Shown: positions 54,422-63,186, counted from the stretch's first letter. The stretch: 64,000 nucleotides of DNA from Lentibacillus sp. Marseille-P4043 (GCF_900258515.1 NZ_LT984884.1:1089290-1153289), one strand, 5' to 3'. Numbers and translations are program-made. The notes: a model not told the origin generated them from the sequence alone.

Positions 54422-55426
54422 TTATGGGAAGGCTAGCACTGTTTCATTGGTTTTCATGCTGCTTTTCTGCTGTTTCCAAATCTGACAGAAGTCTTCCAAC
54501 ATCGCACTTGCAGTAGGAAATGAACCAGCGCCTGGTCCTGCTAGGGTTAATGGTCCAACAATATCTGTTTCTATGTGAATGGCGTTGTTAACACCTTCGA
54601 TTGCATATAGTGGATGGCTCTCCGGTATTGCGATAGGTTCGATTTTAGCATGTATGCTGTTATTTACCAGCTTAATTTCTGCAACGTGTTTTATGCGTTG
54701 CTTGGTTCGTGCCTGACTTCTATGCATTTCTGGTTTAATATCTGTAATACCCGTTCGTTTGACCGTTTTCCATGCTGGCTGTTTGTTGAAAATAAGCTCA
54801 CATAGGATCATGAGTTTATAAAAAGCATCATACCCTTCAATGTCATTTGTTGGATCGGCTTCCGCGTAACCTGCATTTTGTGCTTGCCTTAACGCATTTG
54901 GAAAAGAAGTACCCAATTCCCTCATTTCCGTCAAAATGTAATTTGATGTCCCATTTAGGATCGCCTGTACGCTATGGATACGATTGATGTTAAGCAATTT
55001 CTGGATTGTTTGGATGATCGGGATTCCACCAGCTGTTGTAGCATCAAACCCAATATTTACGTGATGGGCTGCTGCAAGGTCCTTTAATTCCATTCCGTGT
55101 GTTGCGAACATTTCCTTATTAGCAGTAATCACGTGTTTGCCAGCTTTTATACATTGTGCTAAATAGGTATGTGCTGGTTCTTTACCAACAATTGCTTCAA
55201 AAACAACATCAATATTTGGATCTGTGATAACAGCGTTAATATCTGTTGTAACATGGATGTTCTGTGCGATTTTAACATGCTTTTTCGGGTGTTCTATTAC
55301 AATAGTAGTTACTTGAACAGGATTACCAACAATTTGTTGCAAACGATGCTGCTGTTTTTGAATCGTTTCATAAACACCACTTCCGACTGTACCAAAACCA
55401 AGGATGGCAACAGACAATGTCTTCAT
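54422..55426 (-). CDS. hom: Homoserine dehydrogenase, short form without ACT domain
   Basis: NAD(P)-dependent enzyme of 334 aa making homoserine from aspartate semialdehyde. Rossmann motif GFGTVGSGVYE (residues ~10-20), HVITANKEMFATHG (~108-121), FDATTAGGIPIIQTIQKLL, NGTSNYILTEM (~180-190) and YAEADPTNDIEGYDAFYKLM. Typical Bacillus Hom is about 430 aa with a C-terminal ACT domain; this one ends after the catalytic domain and so should escape threonine feedback. Downstream of the O-acetylhomoserine sulfhydrylase in an S-box operon, supplying homoserine for methionine. Probably a second, pathway-specific isozyme. Confidence 0.9.
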   Translation of the reverse strand: MKTLSVAILGFGTVGSGVYETIQKQQHRLQQIVGNPVQVTTIVIEHPKKHVKIAQNIHVTTDINAVITDPNIDVVFEAIVGKEPAHTYLAQCIKAGKHVITANKEMFATHGMELKDLAAAHHVNIGFDATTAGGIPIIQTIQKLLNINRIHSVQAILNGTSNYILTEMRELGTSFPNALRQAQNAGYAEADPTNDIEGYDAFYKLMILCELIFNKQPAWKTVKRTGITDIKPEMHRSQARTKQRIKHVAEIKLVNNSIHAKIEPIAIPESHPLYAIEGVNNAIHIETDIVGPLTLAGPGAGSFPTASAMLEDFCQIWKQQKSSMKTNETVLAFP

Positions 55427-55465
55427 GAATGTGTACCTCCCGTTCTTGTGATTTAATTGTCCTTT

Positions 55466-57217
55466 TTACACCTCAACAGTTTCTTGCACTGTCGCGTTTG
55501 CTCGTAAGCGGACAAATTCATCATAAGGATTTAATTTCGTGATGACCTTGATGCCTGCAGCTTTGGCATTTTCTACTGTTTGATCAGATACGGCCGGATT
55601 TTCAACCCAGAGTATTTTCCCTTGTTTGTTGATGAATTGTTCGATTGTACCTGATGGTAATGTACCTTCAGCCAACCAGACGGCATCAATGTCAAATGGA
55701 ACATCGCTAAGCTTTGTGTACTTTTCCTGACTGTTTGTTTGTTCTTGGTTGGAAATCGGGACAATTTGATAGCCCAATTGTTTTAGCTTAGTAGCATTTT
55801 CATATGGATTGTTAGTTTCATTGCCGATTACCGCAATGACTTTCTTTCTGATATTCCCTGCATCACGGGCGAAAGGGGAAGAAAGCAGCCATTTTACAGC
55901 GTCTTCGTTTGTTTCACTGAATAAGGCTTTGTGATCTGTTGCCTTGGCAATTGCCTGATCCAGGTCAACTAAAATATCATGAACCCGTTCAATACCAATG
56001 GATAGACGTACAAGCTCCTCTGTAACACCGCTCTTTTGTAAATCTGCCGGGCTTAATTGTTGGTGTGTCGTTGAAGCTGGATGAATAATTAATGACTTCG
56101 CATCGCCAACATTTGCTACGTGTGACCAGATTGAAATGCTGTCAATTAATTTTCTTCCCGCCTCACGTCCTCCTTTAATACCAAATGTAATAATGGAGCC
56201 AAAGCCATTCTGTAAATATTTTTTGGCTAATTGATGTGATGGGTGACTGGCTAAACCAGGATAATTAATCCACTCAACGGCTGGATTGTTCTGTAAATAT
56301 GTCGCAACTTCTTCAGCATTTTTATTGTGGCGTTCCACGCGTAAATGCAATGTTTCCAGCCCTTGTAATAGTAAAAATGCATCCTGTGGGCTTAGGCATG
56401 CACCAATATCACGCAAGAGCTGGACGCGTAATTTTGTTGCAAAGGCTGCCGGGCCAATGTCAGCATAGCGAATACCGTGATAACTTTCATCTGGCTCGGT
56501 AAACCCTGGGAATTTCTCATTATCCCAATTAAACCGCCCGCCATCAACAACGATTCCGCCGATGGTTGTTCCGTGCCCGCCAATCCATTTCGTTGCAGAA
56601 TGTACAACAATATCAGCACCCCAGGTTATTGGCCGGGTAATATACGGTGTTGCGAATGTGTTATCAACGATTAAGGGAATATCGTTTTCGTGTGCAATCG
56701 CTGCTACTGCCTCAACATCAAGTACGTTAAGGCTTGGATTTGTGATTATTTCACCAAAAACCGCTTTTGTTTTCGTTGTAATTGCATTGCGGATTTCTTC
56801 AAGATTAGTCCCATCAACGAATTTCACTGTGATTCCGTAGCGGGGCAATGTCGTTGCAAACAAGTTATAAGTTCCGCCATATAAATTGCTGTCAGCAACA
56901 ATCTCGTCACCTGAACCAGCTAGATTTAAAATGGCCAATGTAATTGCAGACATTCCAGAAGATACACCAACAGCAGCTACACCATCTTCAAGCTGTGCCA
57001 AACGTTGTTCAAAGACATCAACAGTAGGATTACCGATTCGTGTATAAATGTTACCTGGTTCCGATAACGCAAATAAATTCTGGGCATGCTCCGTGTCGCG
57101 GAAGACGTATGATGTTGTTTGGTAAATTGGTACTGCACGTGATCCAGTTGTTGGATCTGGTTCCTGCCCCCCATGAAGTAATACGGTTTCTTGATCGTGA
57201 AAATGAAAGTTTGCCAT
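55466..57217 (-). CDS. O-acetylhomoserine sulfhydrylase fused to a CoA-binding-like Rossmann domain
   Basis: Protein of about 583 aa. Residues ~1-430 are a Cys/Met-metabolism PLP enzyme of the O-acetylhomoserine (thiol)-lyase type: [29 protein letters not shown], and the PLP lysine in [13 protein letters not shown]. It would join sulfide to O-acetylhomoserine to give homocysteine. The remaining ~150 residues ([62 protein letters not shown]) match the CoA_binding/YccU-type fold. Family members are usually ~430 aa, so this is a fusion. Start ATG at 57217 with AAGGAGG. Preceded by a SAM riboswitch. Confidence 0.88.
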   Translation of the reverse strand: MANFHFHDQETVLLHGGQEPDPTTGSRAVPIYQTTSYVFRDTEHAQNLFALSEPGNIYTRIGNPTVDVFEQRLAQLEDGVAAVGVSSGMSAITLAILNLAGSGDEIVADSNLYGGTYNLFATTLPRYGITVKFVDGTNLEEIRNAITTKTKAVFGEIITNPSLNVLDVEAVAAIAHENDIPLIVDNTFATPYITRPITWGADIVVHSATKWIGGHGTTIGGIVVDGGRFNWDNEKFPGFTEPDESYHGIRYADIGPAAFATKLRVQLLRDIGACLSPQDAFLLLQGLETLHLRVERHNKNAEEVATYLQNNPAVEWINYPGLASHPSHQLAKKYLQNGFGSIITFGIKGGREAGRKLIDSISIWSHVANVGDAKSLIIHPASTTHQQLSPADLQKSGVTEELVRLSIGIERVHDILVDLDQAIAKATDHKALFSETNEDAVKWLLSSPFARDAGNIRKKVIAVIGNETNNPYENATKLKQLGYQIVPISNQEQTNSQEKYTKLSDVPFDIDAVWLAEGTLPSGTIEQFINKQGKILWVENPAVSDQTVENAKAAGIKVITKLNPYDEFVRLRANATVQETVEV

Positions 57218-57284
57218 AAATAATTCCTCCTTATGAATGTGGTGAAAACAAACGGTCAAATTGGATGGGAGAGGAGGGGTATAT

Positions 57285-57449
57285 AAAAAAGCCCTCTTCC
57301 TAAGAAGAGGGCGTATCGTTTACCGTTCCTCCCCTTATCTTCCAGATCATCATTGACCTGTAGGATGTAGCACCTTTCACAGCTAGCGTACTAGCCTGAT
57401 GGTTGCCGGGCTTCACAGGGCCTATTCCCTCCACCGCTCTTGATAAGAG
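57285..57449 (-). ncRNA. SAM-I (S-box) riboswitch with terminator
   Basis: Read on the minus strand: P1 start CTCTTATCAAGAG, GGTGGAGGGAATAGGCCC, GAAGCCCGGCAACC, GGTGCTACATCCTACAGG and closing GATAAG (aptamer 57334-57449), all hallmarks of the S-box. It is followed by a terminator with GCCCTCTTCTTAGGAAGAGG arms (57291-57312) and a T run (57285-57290). High SAM would stop transcription of the sulfhydrylase and hom. Confidence 0.96.
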
Positions 57450-57547
57450 ATTAAAATATTTGAAAATTTAATTTAACAAGAATTATATACTGATTTCGAT
57501 TGTTCGTCAACACCTTTTTTGGAAAGAATGTTTAAGTTGTTGCCCCT

Positions 57548-57640
57548 TTAATCCTGCAGTTGAATAAAAGTGCGACATTATCTGAGGCGATGATTGGCTC
57601 TTCCACCGCTACGGAAATATACTTCGCTTATCCCGTGATA
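57548..57640 (-). repeat. Truncated hairpin-element copy (left flank and left arm only)
   Basis: TTTAATCCTGCAGTTGAATA and AAAGTGCGAC match the left flank seen at 61.1 kb, followed by CCGCTACGGAAATATACTTCGCTT, the left arm of copies 4 and 6; the remainder is missing and the ParE gene stop lies 14 bp on. Confidence 0.55.
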
Positions 57641-57653
57641 TGCTACAGAACCA

Positions 57654-57965
57654 TTAAAGTAAATTGCGATAATCTCTTCTTCCATCAACTATTGCATAAA
57701 TAATAATTGTCTGATCTGTCTCATTAATCTTATAAAAGACAAGATGCCTCTCAGCAATAACTACTCTAAATCCCTGCTTTTTTAAAACCGAATGTCTTGG
57801 CACACTTCCTGACTCTGGAAATTCCTGCAGACGATGGATTGCAGTTTCGATTGTATTCAGATACGAGAGTGCAATATCAACATCTCCGGAATCATCAGCA
57901 ATATAAAATATAATATCACGGAGTTGTTCTTCTGCCTTATCCGTTCGTAATATTTTATACCTCAT
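57654..57965 (-). CDS. RelE/ParE-family toxin
   Basis: Small basic protein of 103 aa beginning MRYKILRTDKAEEQLRDIIF, with YIADDSGDVDIALSYLNTIE, LQEFPESGSVP and the C-terminal VIAERHLVFYKINETDQTII, YAIVDGRRDYRNLL. The pattern fits ParE-type toxins (gyrase poisons) more than RelE mRNases, but sequence alone does not decide. Start at the ATG at 57965, which overlaps the antitoxin stop; GAAAGGAAAG is upstream. Frame is intact. Confidence 0.85.
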   Translation of the reverse strand: MRYKILRTDKAEEQLRDIIFYIADDSGDVDIALSYLNTIETAIHRLQEFPESGSVPRHSVLKKQGFRVVIAERHLVFYKINETDQTIIIYAIVDGRRDYRNLL

Positions 57966-58239
57966 CTTCTTTCCTTTCCAGTAAAGATGCACGAAGATCA
58001 TCAAATGAATTCTGTATGGGTGCTACTCGTTCATTTCTTACATCGTCCTCAGCATCTGCAAGTGTTCGTAGTAGTTCCAACTCCGATTTCATCTGATAAT
58101 AATCTTGCAAACCAAGAACCGCTGTATCACCTCGTCCTTTTACGGTAATAATAACTGCATTCCTTGAATCTTTGCACTGCTTAGATATTTCATTGTAATG
58201 ATTTCTTAAATCCGCTGATGGTCTAATTGCTTCCCCCAT
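57955..58239 (-). CDS. Phd/YefM-type antitoxin
   Basis: Protein of 94 aa starting MGEAIRPSADLRNHYNEISK, with NAVIITVKGRGDTAVLGLQD, the DNA-binding Phd/YefM N-terminal fold, and an acidic toxin-binding tail LRASLLERKEDEV. Start at the ATG at 58239 with AGAGGTGA; a longer in-frame start at 58275 has no RBS. Forms a complete module with the following ParE gene (11-bp overlap) and probably represses it. Confidence 0.85.
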   Translation of the reverse strand: MGEAIRPSADLRNHYNEISKQCKDSRNAVIITVKGRGDTAVLGLQDYYQMKSELELLRTLADAEDDVRNERVAPIQNSFDDLRASLLERKEDEV

Positions 58240-58383
58240 AGTGTCACCTCTTTCTAATTTTACCTTCATAGTCATATTGTATCATAAGGTGACTATTTAT
58301 TAAATGCTTTCTTCCTTCAACTTTGATGTATCTCCATTTAACTTCCCCCCATATTCCAGACAATGGCCCTTATATACGACTAT

Positions 58384-58417
58384 GGCGCTATTCCTTATTA
58401 GGGATAAGCGCCGTTTT
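58384..58417 (+). terminator. Terminator-like hairpin
   Basis: GGCGCTATTCC pairs with GGGATAAGCGCC, followed by GTTTTGTG. No plus-strand gene precedes it; may be a relic. Confidence 0.45.
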
Positions 58418-58464
58418 GTGAAAGATGATGTTCAATAACAACTCCATCTGAATTTATTTCTATA

Positions 58465-58563
58465 TTAATGCTCATCATTATAGAATACGTCTACTTCATA
58501 ATGTTCTAAGTCATCTCCGGACAAATTGTTTTTCAAATAATTTTCAACTTCTGGTACATACGC
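58465..58563 (-). pseudogene. C-terminal fragment of an unknown gene cut by a hairpin element
   Basis: Minus-strand open frame reading AYVPEVENYLKNNLSGDDLE and HYEVDVFYNDEH before a stop at 58465. It has no start and runs straight into the left arm of hairpin copy 8, as if the element had inserted into or replaced the rest of the gene. Family not recognised. Confidence 0.35.
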
Positions 58564-58664
58564 TCCGGAATTACACTGCGCTTTCCGCGGGGCGGGAAAT
58601 GCAAGTACTTATAAAAAGATCCCAACTTACTTCGCATTTTACATCTATTGTGTAACAAACAACT
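58563..58664 (-). repeat. Half copy of the hairpin element (copy 8) with right flank
   Basis: CGCTCCGGAATTACACTGCG and CTTTCCGCGGGGCGG are the left arm and start of the core; then GGGAAATGCAAGTACTTATA as at 54.1 kb; then ACTTCGCATTTTACATCTATTG and TAACAAACAA, the right flank. The central core and right arm are deleted. Confidence 0.6.
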
Positions 58665-58680
58665 CTTGTTGATGCTTTGC

Positions 58681-59595
58681 TTAACTAGAGGCGCGCTTTT
58701 GTGATTTTTTTACAGGTCGGCGCTGTGCGGATCCCATGTAAATAATGAGGGCAACCCAAATTAATGAGAATGATAGCAAATGTGCCATTGAGAATTTTTC
58801 ATGGTAGAGAAAGACACCAAGGATCAACATAATGGTTGGTGCGATATACTGCAGAAAGCCGACCATGGATAAAGGAATTTGTTTTGCCCCGCTTGCAAAT
58901 AGTAAAAGTGGGACTGCTGTTGCAACACCCGCACCGATTAATAAAAGTGATGTACTAGTGAAGATGTTATTAAAAGCAAATGCACCATTCGGTATTGCTA
59001 GTAAATAAATAAGTGCAATTGGTGTTACAATTAATGTTTCAATTGCTAAGCCAAACATGGCGCTAATATCAACCGTTTTCTTCAGCAATCCGTACAAGCC
59101 AAAACTTACTGCCAATAGTAATGATACCCAAGGGAAAACGCCATAGCTTACAGTCAGGTTAATGACACCGATCCCAGCGATGACAAACGATAGTAACTGT
59201 TTTCGTGTTAACCTCTCCTTTAAAACAATAATTCCCAACAAAATACTGACAAGTGGGTTAATGTAATACCCTAAGCTCGCCTGGATAACATGATCATTAT
59301 TTACCGCCCAAATATAAGTTAACCAGTTTATACTGATGACAATGGAGGCAAACGTAATTCCTATTAATTTCTTTTTGTCTTTTAAAATAACTTTACACTC
59401 TGCGAAAAATCCAGAACTTTTCCGTAAGAGTAAAATGACAACAACCATAAAAAGGAATGACCAGACAATTCGATGTGCAAGGATTTCACCAGCAGGCACA
59501 TTGTTTACTAGTTTCCAGTAAATAGGTAAGAAGCCCCAAAGTAAATAAGCGAAGGCAGTGTAGATAATCCCCATTTTCTCTTCTGAACGATTCAT
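58681..59595 (-). CDS. rarD: EamA/DMT transporter RarD
   Basis: Drug/metabolite transporter superfamily protein of 304 aa with ten helices. RarD marks: AYLLWGFLPIYWKLVNNVPA (~17-36), EILAHRIVWSFLFM and NWLTYIWAVNNDHVIQASLG YINPLVS-type region (~108-133). Substrate unsettled; RarD proteins are predicted permeases. Basic C-terminus. GGGGGAATAC precedes the ATG. Divergent from the methionine gamma-lyase gene. Confidence 0.92.
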   Translation of the reverse strand: MNRSEEKMGIIYTAFAYLLWGFLPIYWKLVNNVPAGEILAHRIVWSFLFMVVVILLLRKSSGFFAECKVILKDKKKLIGITFASIVISINWLTYIWAVNNDHVIQASLGYYINPLVSILLGIIVLKERLTRKQLLSFVIAGIGVINLTVSYGVFPWVSLLLAVSFGLYGLLKKTVDISAMFGLAIETLIVTPIALIYLLAIPNGAFAFNNIFTSTSLLLIGAGVATAVPLLLFASGAKQIPLSMVGFLQYIAPTIMLILGVFLYHEKFSMAHLLSFSLIWVALIIYMGSAQRRPVKKSQKRASS

Positions 59596-59691
59596 ATGTA
59601 TTCCCCCGATCCTCTGATAAACGATTCAAATAAAGTAAGACAATTCTAGAAGTTTACTTAAAAAAATGCAATTAAGACGCCTGCACAATTT

Positions 59692-59705
59692 GGAAAACGC
59701 TTTCA
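59692..59705 (+). promoter_or_regulatory. Candidate cre (CcpA) site before the lyase gene
   Basis: GGAAAACGCTTTCA matches TGNAARCGNWWWCA at all but the first base. It lies 60 bp before the lyase start, next to a TATGAT -10-like box at 59723-59728, so it would overlap the promoter and repress it when glucose is present. Confidence 0.5.
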
Positions 59706-59765
59706 ATAGTAGCGAATTTCCGCTATGATAGAGATAGATAAACAGATTTAAAGGGGAGAATTGGG

Positions 59766-60950
59766 ATGTCAAAAAAATACAGTAAGTTTGAAACATCGGT
59801 CATACATGAAGGGTACAATGCTAAAGACATGTTAGGCAGTTTAACAACACCATTATTCCAAACATCGACGTATACGTTTGATACAGCAGAACAAGGGGAA
59901 CGCCGGTTTGCTGGGGATGAGGATGGTTATATTTATTCACGTTTAGGCAATCCAACGGTAAAAGTGTTAGAAGAGCGAATTGCTGCACTGGAAAATGGAG
60001 AACGTGGGCTGGCATTTGGTTCTGGAATGGCGGCTGTATCTGCTGTGTTAGTTGCGTTAACAAAAGCGAATGACCATATTGTCTGTTCATCAGGTCTTTA
60101 CGGTTGTACGTTTGGATTATTAACTATGATGCAGGAAAAGTATCAAGTTACGCATGACTTTTCTCAGATGGAGACGAGTGAGGAGCTACGATCGTTAATT
60201 AAACCAGAAACAGCCTGTATATACGTGGAAACACCAATCAATCCAACGATGAAACTGATTGATTTGGAGATGGTTTCACAAGTTGCTAAGGAATTTGATA
60301 TACCTGTTGTCGTTGATAATACATTTTCGTCTCCGTATTTACAACGCCCGATAGAGCTAGGGTGTGATGTGGTAATTCATAGTGCCACAAAATATATCGG
60401 TGGCCATGGAGATGTTGTTGCAGGACTAGTTGTTGGGAAGAAGGAATTTTTAGATTCCGTGCAAATGACGACACAAAAGGATATCGGTGGGATTATCTCA
60501 CCATTTGATGCTTGGTTATTATTGCGCGGATTAAAAACGCTGCCAATCCGCCTTGATCGACACTGTGATAACGCCGAAAAGGTTTTTGAAAAGCTGCGTG
60601 TTCATCCCAAAGTAGCGAATGTTTACTACCCAAATGATACGTCACATCCGGATTATCCAATTAGGGAAAAACAGATGAAGCGTGGTGGGGGAGTCATTTC
60701 CTTTGAAATTAAGGGGACGAAGCAAGATGCCCAGAAAATGTTAAATGCATTATCCTTTCTAAAAATTGCGGTCAGTCTTGGTGATGCAGAGACATTAATC
60801 GAGCATCCAGCAACAATGACCCATGCGGTTATTCCAGAAGAATTCCGGCGCGATATGCGAATCACTGATCAATTAATTCGCTTATCTGTAGGATTGGAAG
60901 CATGGGAAGATATTTGGCATGATCTAGAACAAGCGTTAGATTCCATTTGA
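59766..60950 (+). CDS. Methionine gamma-lyase
   Basis: PLP enzyme of 394 aa, Cys/Met-metabolism family, that cleaves methionine to methanethiol, ammonia and 2-oxobutyrate. The loop SSGLYGCTFGLL has the Tyr-Gly-Cys triad whose Cys marks methionine gamma-lyases (Cys116 in Pseudomonas). Other marks: DNTFSSPYLQRPIE, PLP lysine in HSATKYIGGHGD, and GDAETLIEHPATMTHAVI. A cystathionine gamma-lyase activity cannot be excluded. AAAGGGGAG precedes the ATG. Single gene with terminator; it sits opposite to rarD. Biosynthesis and breakdown of methionine are thus encoded within 5 kb. Confidence 0.87.
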   Translation: MSKKYSKFETSVIHEGYNAKDMLGSLTTPLFQTSTYTFDTAEQGERRFAGDEDGYIYSRLGNPTVKVLEERIAALENGERGLAFGSGMAAVSAVLVALTKANDHIVCSSGLYGCTFGLLTMMQEKYQVTHDFSQMETSEELRSLIKPETACIYVETPINPTMKLIDLEMVSQVAKEFDIPVVVDNTFSSPYLQRPIELGCDVVIHSATKYIGGHGDVVAGLVVGKKEFLDSVQMTTQKDIGGIISPFDAWLLLRGLKTLPIRLDRHCDNAEKVFEKLRVHPKVANVYYPNDTSHPDYPIREKQMKRGGGVISFEIKGTKQDAQKMLNALSFLKIAVSLGDAETLIEHPATMTHAVIPEEFRRDMRITDQLIRLSVGLEAWEDIWHDLEQALDSI

Positions 60951-61042
60951 TATCTTATTTTGCTACGAGGCCGTAAATGAAATCAACCTTTTATACGTAT
61001 CTAAAAACAGTATTTTAATAAACCAGCCAGTTTAAAAATTAG

Positions 61043-61077
61043 AAGCCGCTCCACACACCGTATGGGGCGGCTTTTTA
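61043..61077 (+). terminator. Terminator of the methionine gamma-lyase gene
   Basis: AGCCGCTCCA pairs with TGGGGCGGCT with one wobble, followed by TTTTTATAA. Confidence 0.88.
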
Positions 61078-61127
61078 TAATGGTTGAGTAGTTCTGTGCT
61101 GTTAAAAATAGGCTCATTTCGTATATT

Positions 61128-61485
61128 TTGATGCTTTTTAACCTCGTAATTGAATAAAATGCAACGGCTCTCCCGTCGTTTCGGGGCCATGTTTTTACTT
61201 TCGGGAAGATGTTTTCGCTCTGGCGCCGATGTTTTTGCTTTCGGGAAGATGTTTTCGCTCTGGCAACGATGTTCTCACTTTCGGAAAGATGTTTTCGCTC
61301 TGGCGCCGATGTTCTTACTTTCGGGAAGATGTTTTCGCTCTGGCGCCGATGTTCTTACTTTCGGGAAGATGTTTTCGCTCTAGCGCTGATGTTTCTGCAC
61401 TCGGGTTGATGTTCCAGAGAAAACGCCACGAAAGAGAACTTTCACTGTATCGCATTTTACATCCTTTGTGTCAAAAACAACAATC
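61128..61485. repeat. 20-bp array 4 within the same terminal flanks as the hairpin elements
   Basis: Left flank GCTTTTTAACCTCGTAATTG and AATAAAATGCAACG (61133-61166) and right flank CGCATTTTACATCCTTTGTG, TCAAAAACAACAATC (61451-61485) are the flanks of the hairpin elements at 2.2, 14.1 and 57.6 kb. Between them (61181-61420) are about 11-12 units of 20 bp that alternate between two types, TCGGGAAGATGTTTTCGCTC and TGGCGCCGATGTTCTTACTT, giving a 40-bp higher-order period. AACATC core is on the minus strand. Confidence 0.85.
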
Positions 61486-61743
61486 TTTATAAAACAGTCT
61501 AAAAATAATTATGATCGTTTTTCCTAATTGCTTTGCATATGTGATGGTTTCCAAGGAATGCTAACATCAATAATGTCCACGTTTGTCCGCATTTAGGATA
61601 GGTTCGTTTCGGAAATTATGTTCTTGTTTTTTACAACTACTGGTATACAATAGGAAGTTAGAGGAACTTTAGTTGGAATTATATGCTATATTAGATTTTG
61701 GAATGCAAAAATGGTATGTTCTGGGAGGAAGGAGAGGGTCTCT

Positions 61744-63186
61744 GTGGTTTTCGTCCCCTATTTTGTAAGTTTTGTACTTATTTTTAATATTGCATTGGCC
61801 CTAACAATTATTTTCCTTGAACGAAAGGATGCGCAATCGACATGGGCATGGCTAATGGTATTGCTGTTTATCCCAATAGCTGGCTTCTTTTTGTATTTAA
61901 TATTTGGCAAAAATTTAAGTAGACAGCGGATATTTACATGGGATACGAAAAGCAGGCTAGGTGTTAAAAAGTCTGTACAGTCACAACTACGTGCACTTGA
62001 GGAAAATCGCTTCATATTTAAACATCCAGATATAGCCGCTTATAAAGACTTGTATTTTTTACATTTACGAAATAATGATGCGATATTTACACAAGATAAC
62101 AAGGTAGATATATACACGGATGGGAAGGAAAAATTTGCTGCCTTGCTCCGGGATTTGGAGGCTGCAACTGACCACATCCATTTGTTGTACTATATTATCC
62201 GTTATGATCAACTTGGCCAGCGCATTGCGGATGTGTTAGTTAAAAAGGCGAATGAAGGTGTTGAGGTTCGTGTTCTTTATGATGATATGGGATCAAGGAC
62301 ATTAAGGAGAAAATTTATCAAGCGGATTCGCCATGCTGGGGGTCAAGTGGAAGCCTTTTTCCCACCGAAGATTCCTAAGATAAATTTTAAAATTAATTAT
62401 CGTAATCACCGAAAACTGGCAATTATTGATGGGCAGATTGGATACATTGGCGGGTTTAATATTGGAGATGAATACCTCGGCAAGGCAAAAAAGTTTGGTT
62501 ATTGGCGTGACACTCATTTACGTGTAACTGGAGATGCGGTTAAAAACATGCAAACCCGCTTTATATTAGATTGGAATCAAGCATCACGCAATGATATTTT
62601 ATATGAAGATCGCTATTATGCAGCGGTTCCAGCGGGGGATGTTGGGATTCAAATTGTCTCCAGTGGTCCAGACTCAGAATGGGAACAAATAAAAAATGGG
62701 TATATTAAAATGATTTTGTCAGCCAAGCAATATGTGTATATTCAAACTCCATACTTTATCCCTGATGAGAGCCTTCGTGATGCACTGCGAATAGCAGCCC
62801 TTTCTGGGGTGAATATTAAAATTATGATCCCCAATAAACCTGATCATCCATTCGTTTATTGGGCAACGTTATCCTACATTGGTGATTTGCTTAATGCGGG
62901 TGCAGAAGTATATATTTATCAGAATGGCTTTTTGCACGCGAAAACAATTATTGTCGATGGCAAAATAGCATCAGTTGGAACAGCGAATATTGATGTGCGT
63001 AGCTTCCGCCTCAATTTTGAAGTGAATGCATTTTTATATGACTCCATCATAGCGGAAAAATTAGTTGAGGCATTTAATCACGACATCACGCTGTCAACGC
63101 AAATGACAAAGAAATTATATGAGAAACGATCATTGGGAATTCGCTTTAAGGAATCTTTATCACGCTTGTTATCACCGATACTATAA
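61744..63186 (+). CDS. cls: Cardiolipin synthase
   Basis: Membrane phospholipase-D-superfamily enzyme of about 480 aa joining two phosphatidylglycerols into cardiolipin. Two N-terminal helices (~5-25, ~35-55), then two HKD motifs: NYRNHRKLAIIDGQIGYIGG (~219-238) and NGFLHAKTIIVDGKIASVGT (~397-416), the latter followed by ANIDVRSFRLNFEVNAF. Start is a GTG at 61744 with AAGGAG 9 nt upstream; the ATG at 61711 would place that RBS inside the gene. Full-length. Confidence 0.94.
   Translation: MVFVPYFVSFVLIFNIALALTIIFLERKDAQSTWAWLMVLLFIPIAGFFLYLIFGKNLSRQRIFTWDTKSRLGVKKSVQSQLRALEENRFIFKHPDIAAYKDLYFLHLRNNDAIFTQDNKVDIYTDGKEKFAALLRDLEAATDHIHLLYYIIRYDQLGQRIADVLVKKANEGVEVRVLYDDMGSRTLRRKFIKRIRHAGGQVEAFFPPKIPKINFKINYRNHRKLAIIDGQIGYIGGFNIGDEYLGKAKKFGYWRDTHLRVTGDAVKNMQTRFILDWNQASRNDILYEDRYYAAVPAGDVGIQIVSSGPDSEWEQIKNGYIKMILSAKQYVYIQTPYFIPDESLRDALRIAALSGVNIKIMIPNKPDHPFVYWATLSYIGDLLNAGAEVYIYQNGFLHAKTIIVDGKIASVGTANIDVRSFRLNFEVNAFLYDSIIAEKLVEAFNHDITLSTQMTKKLYEKRSLGIRFKESLSRLLSPIL

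Noticed and set aside
61150..61492. Three overlapping ORFs over array 4
   Set aside because: Translation of the 20-bp repeat in different frames; no RBS or protein-like composition.
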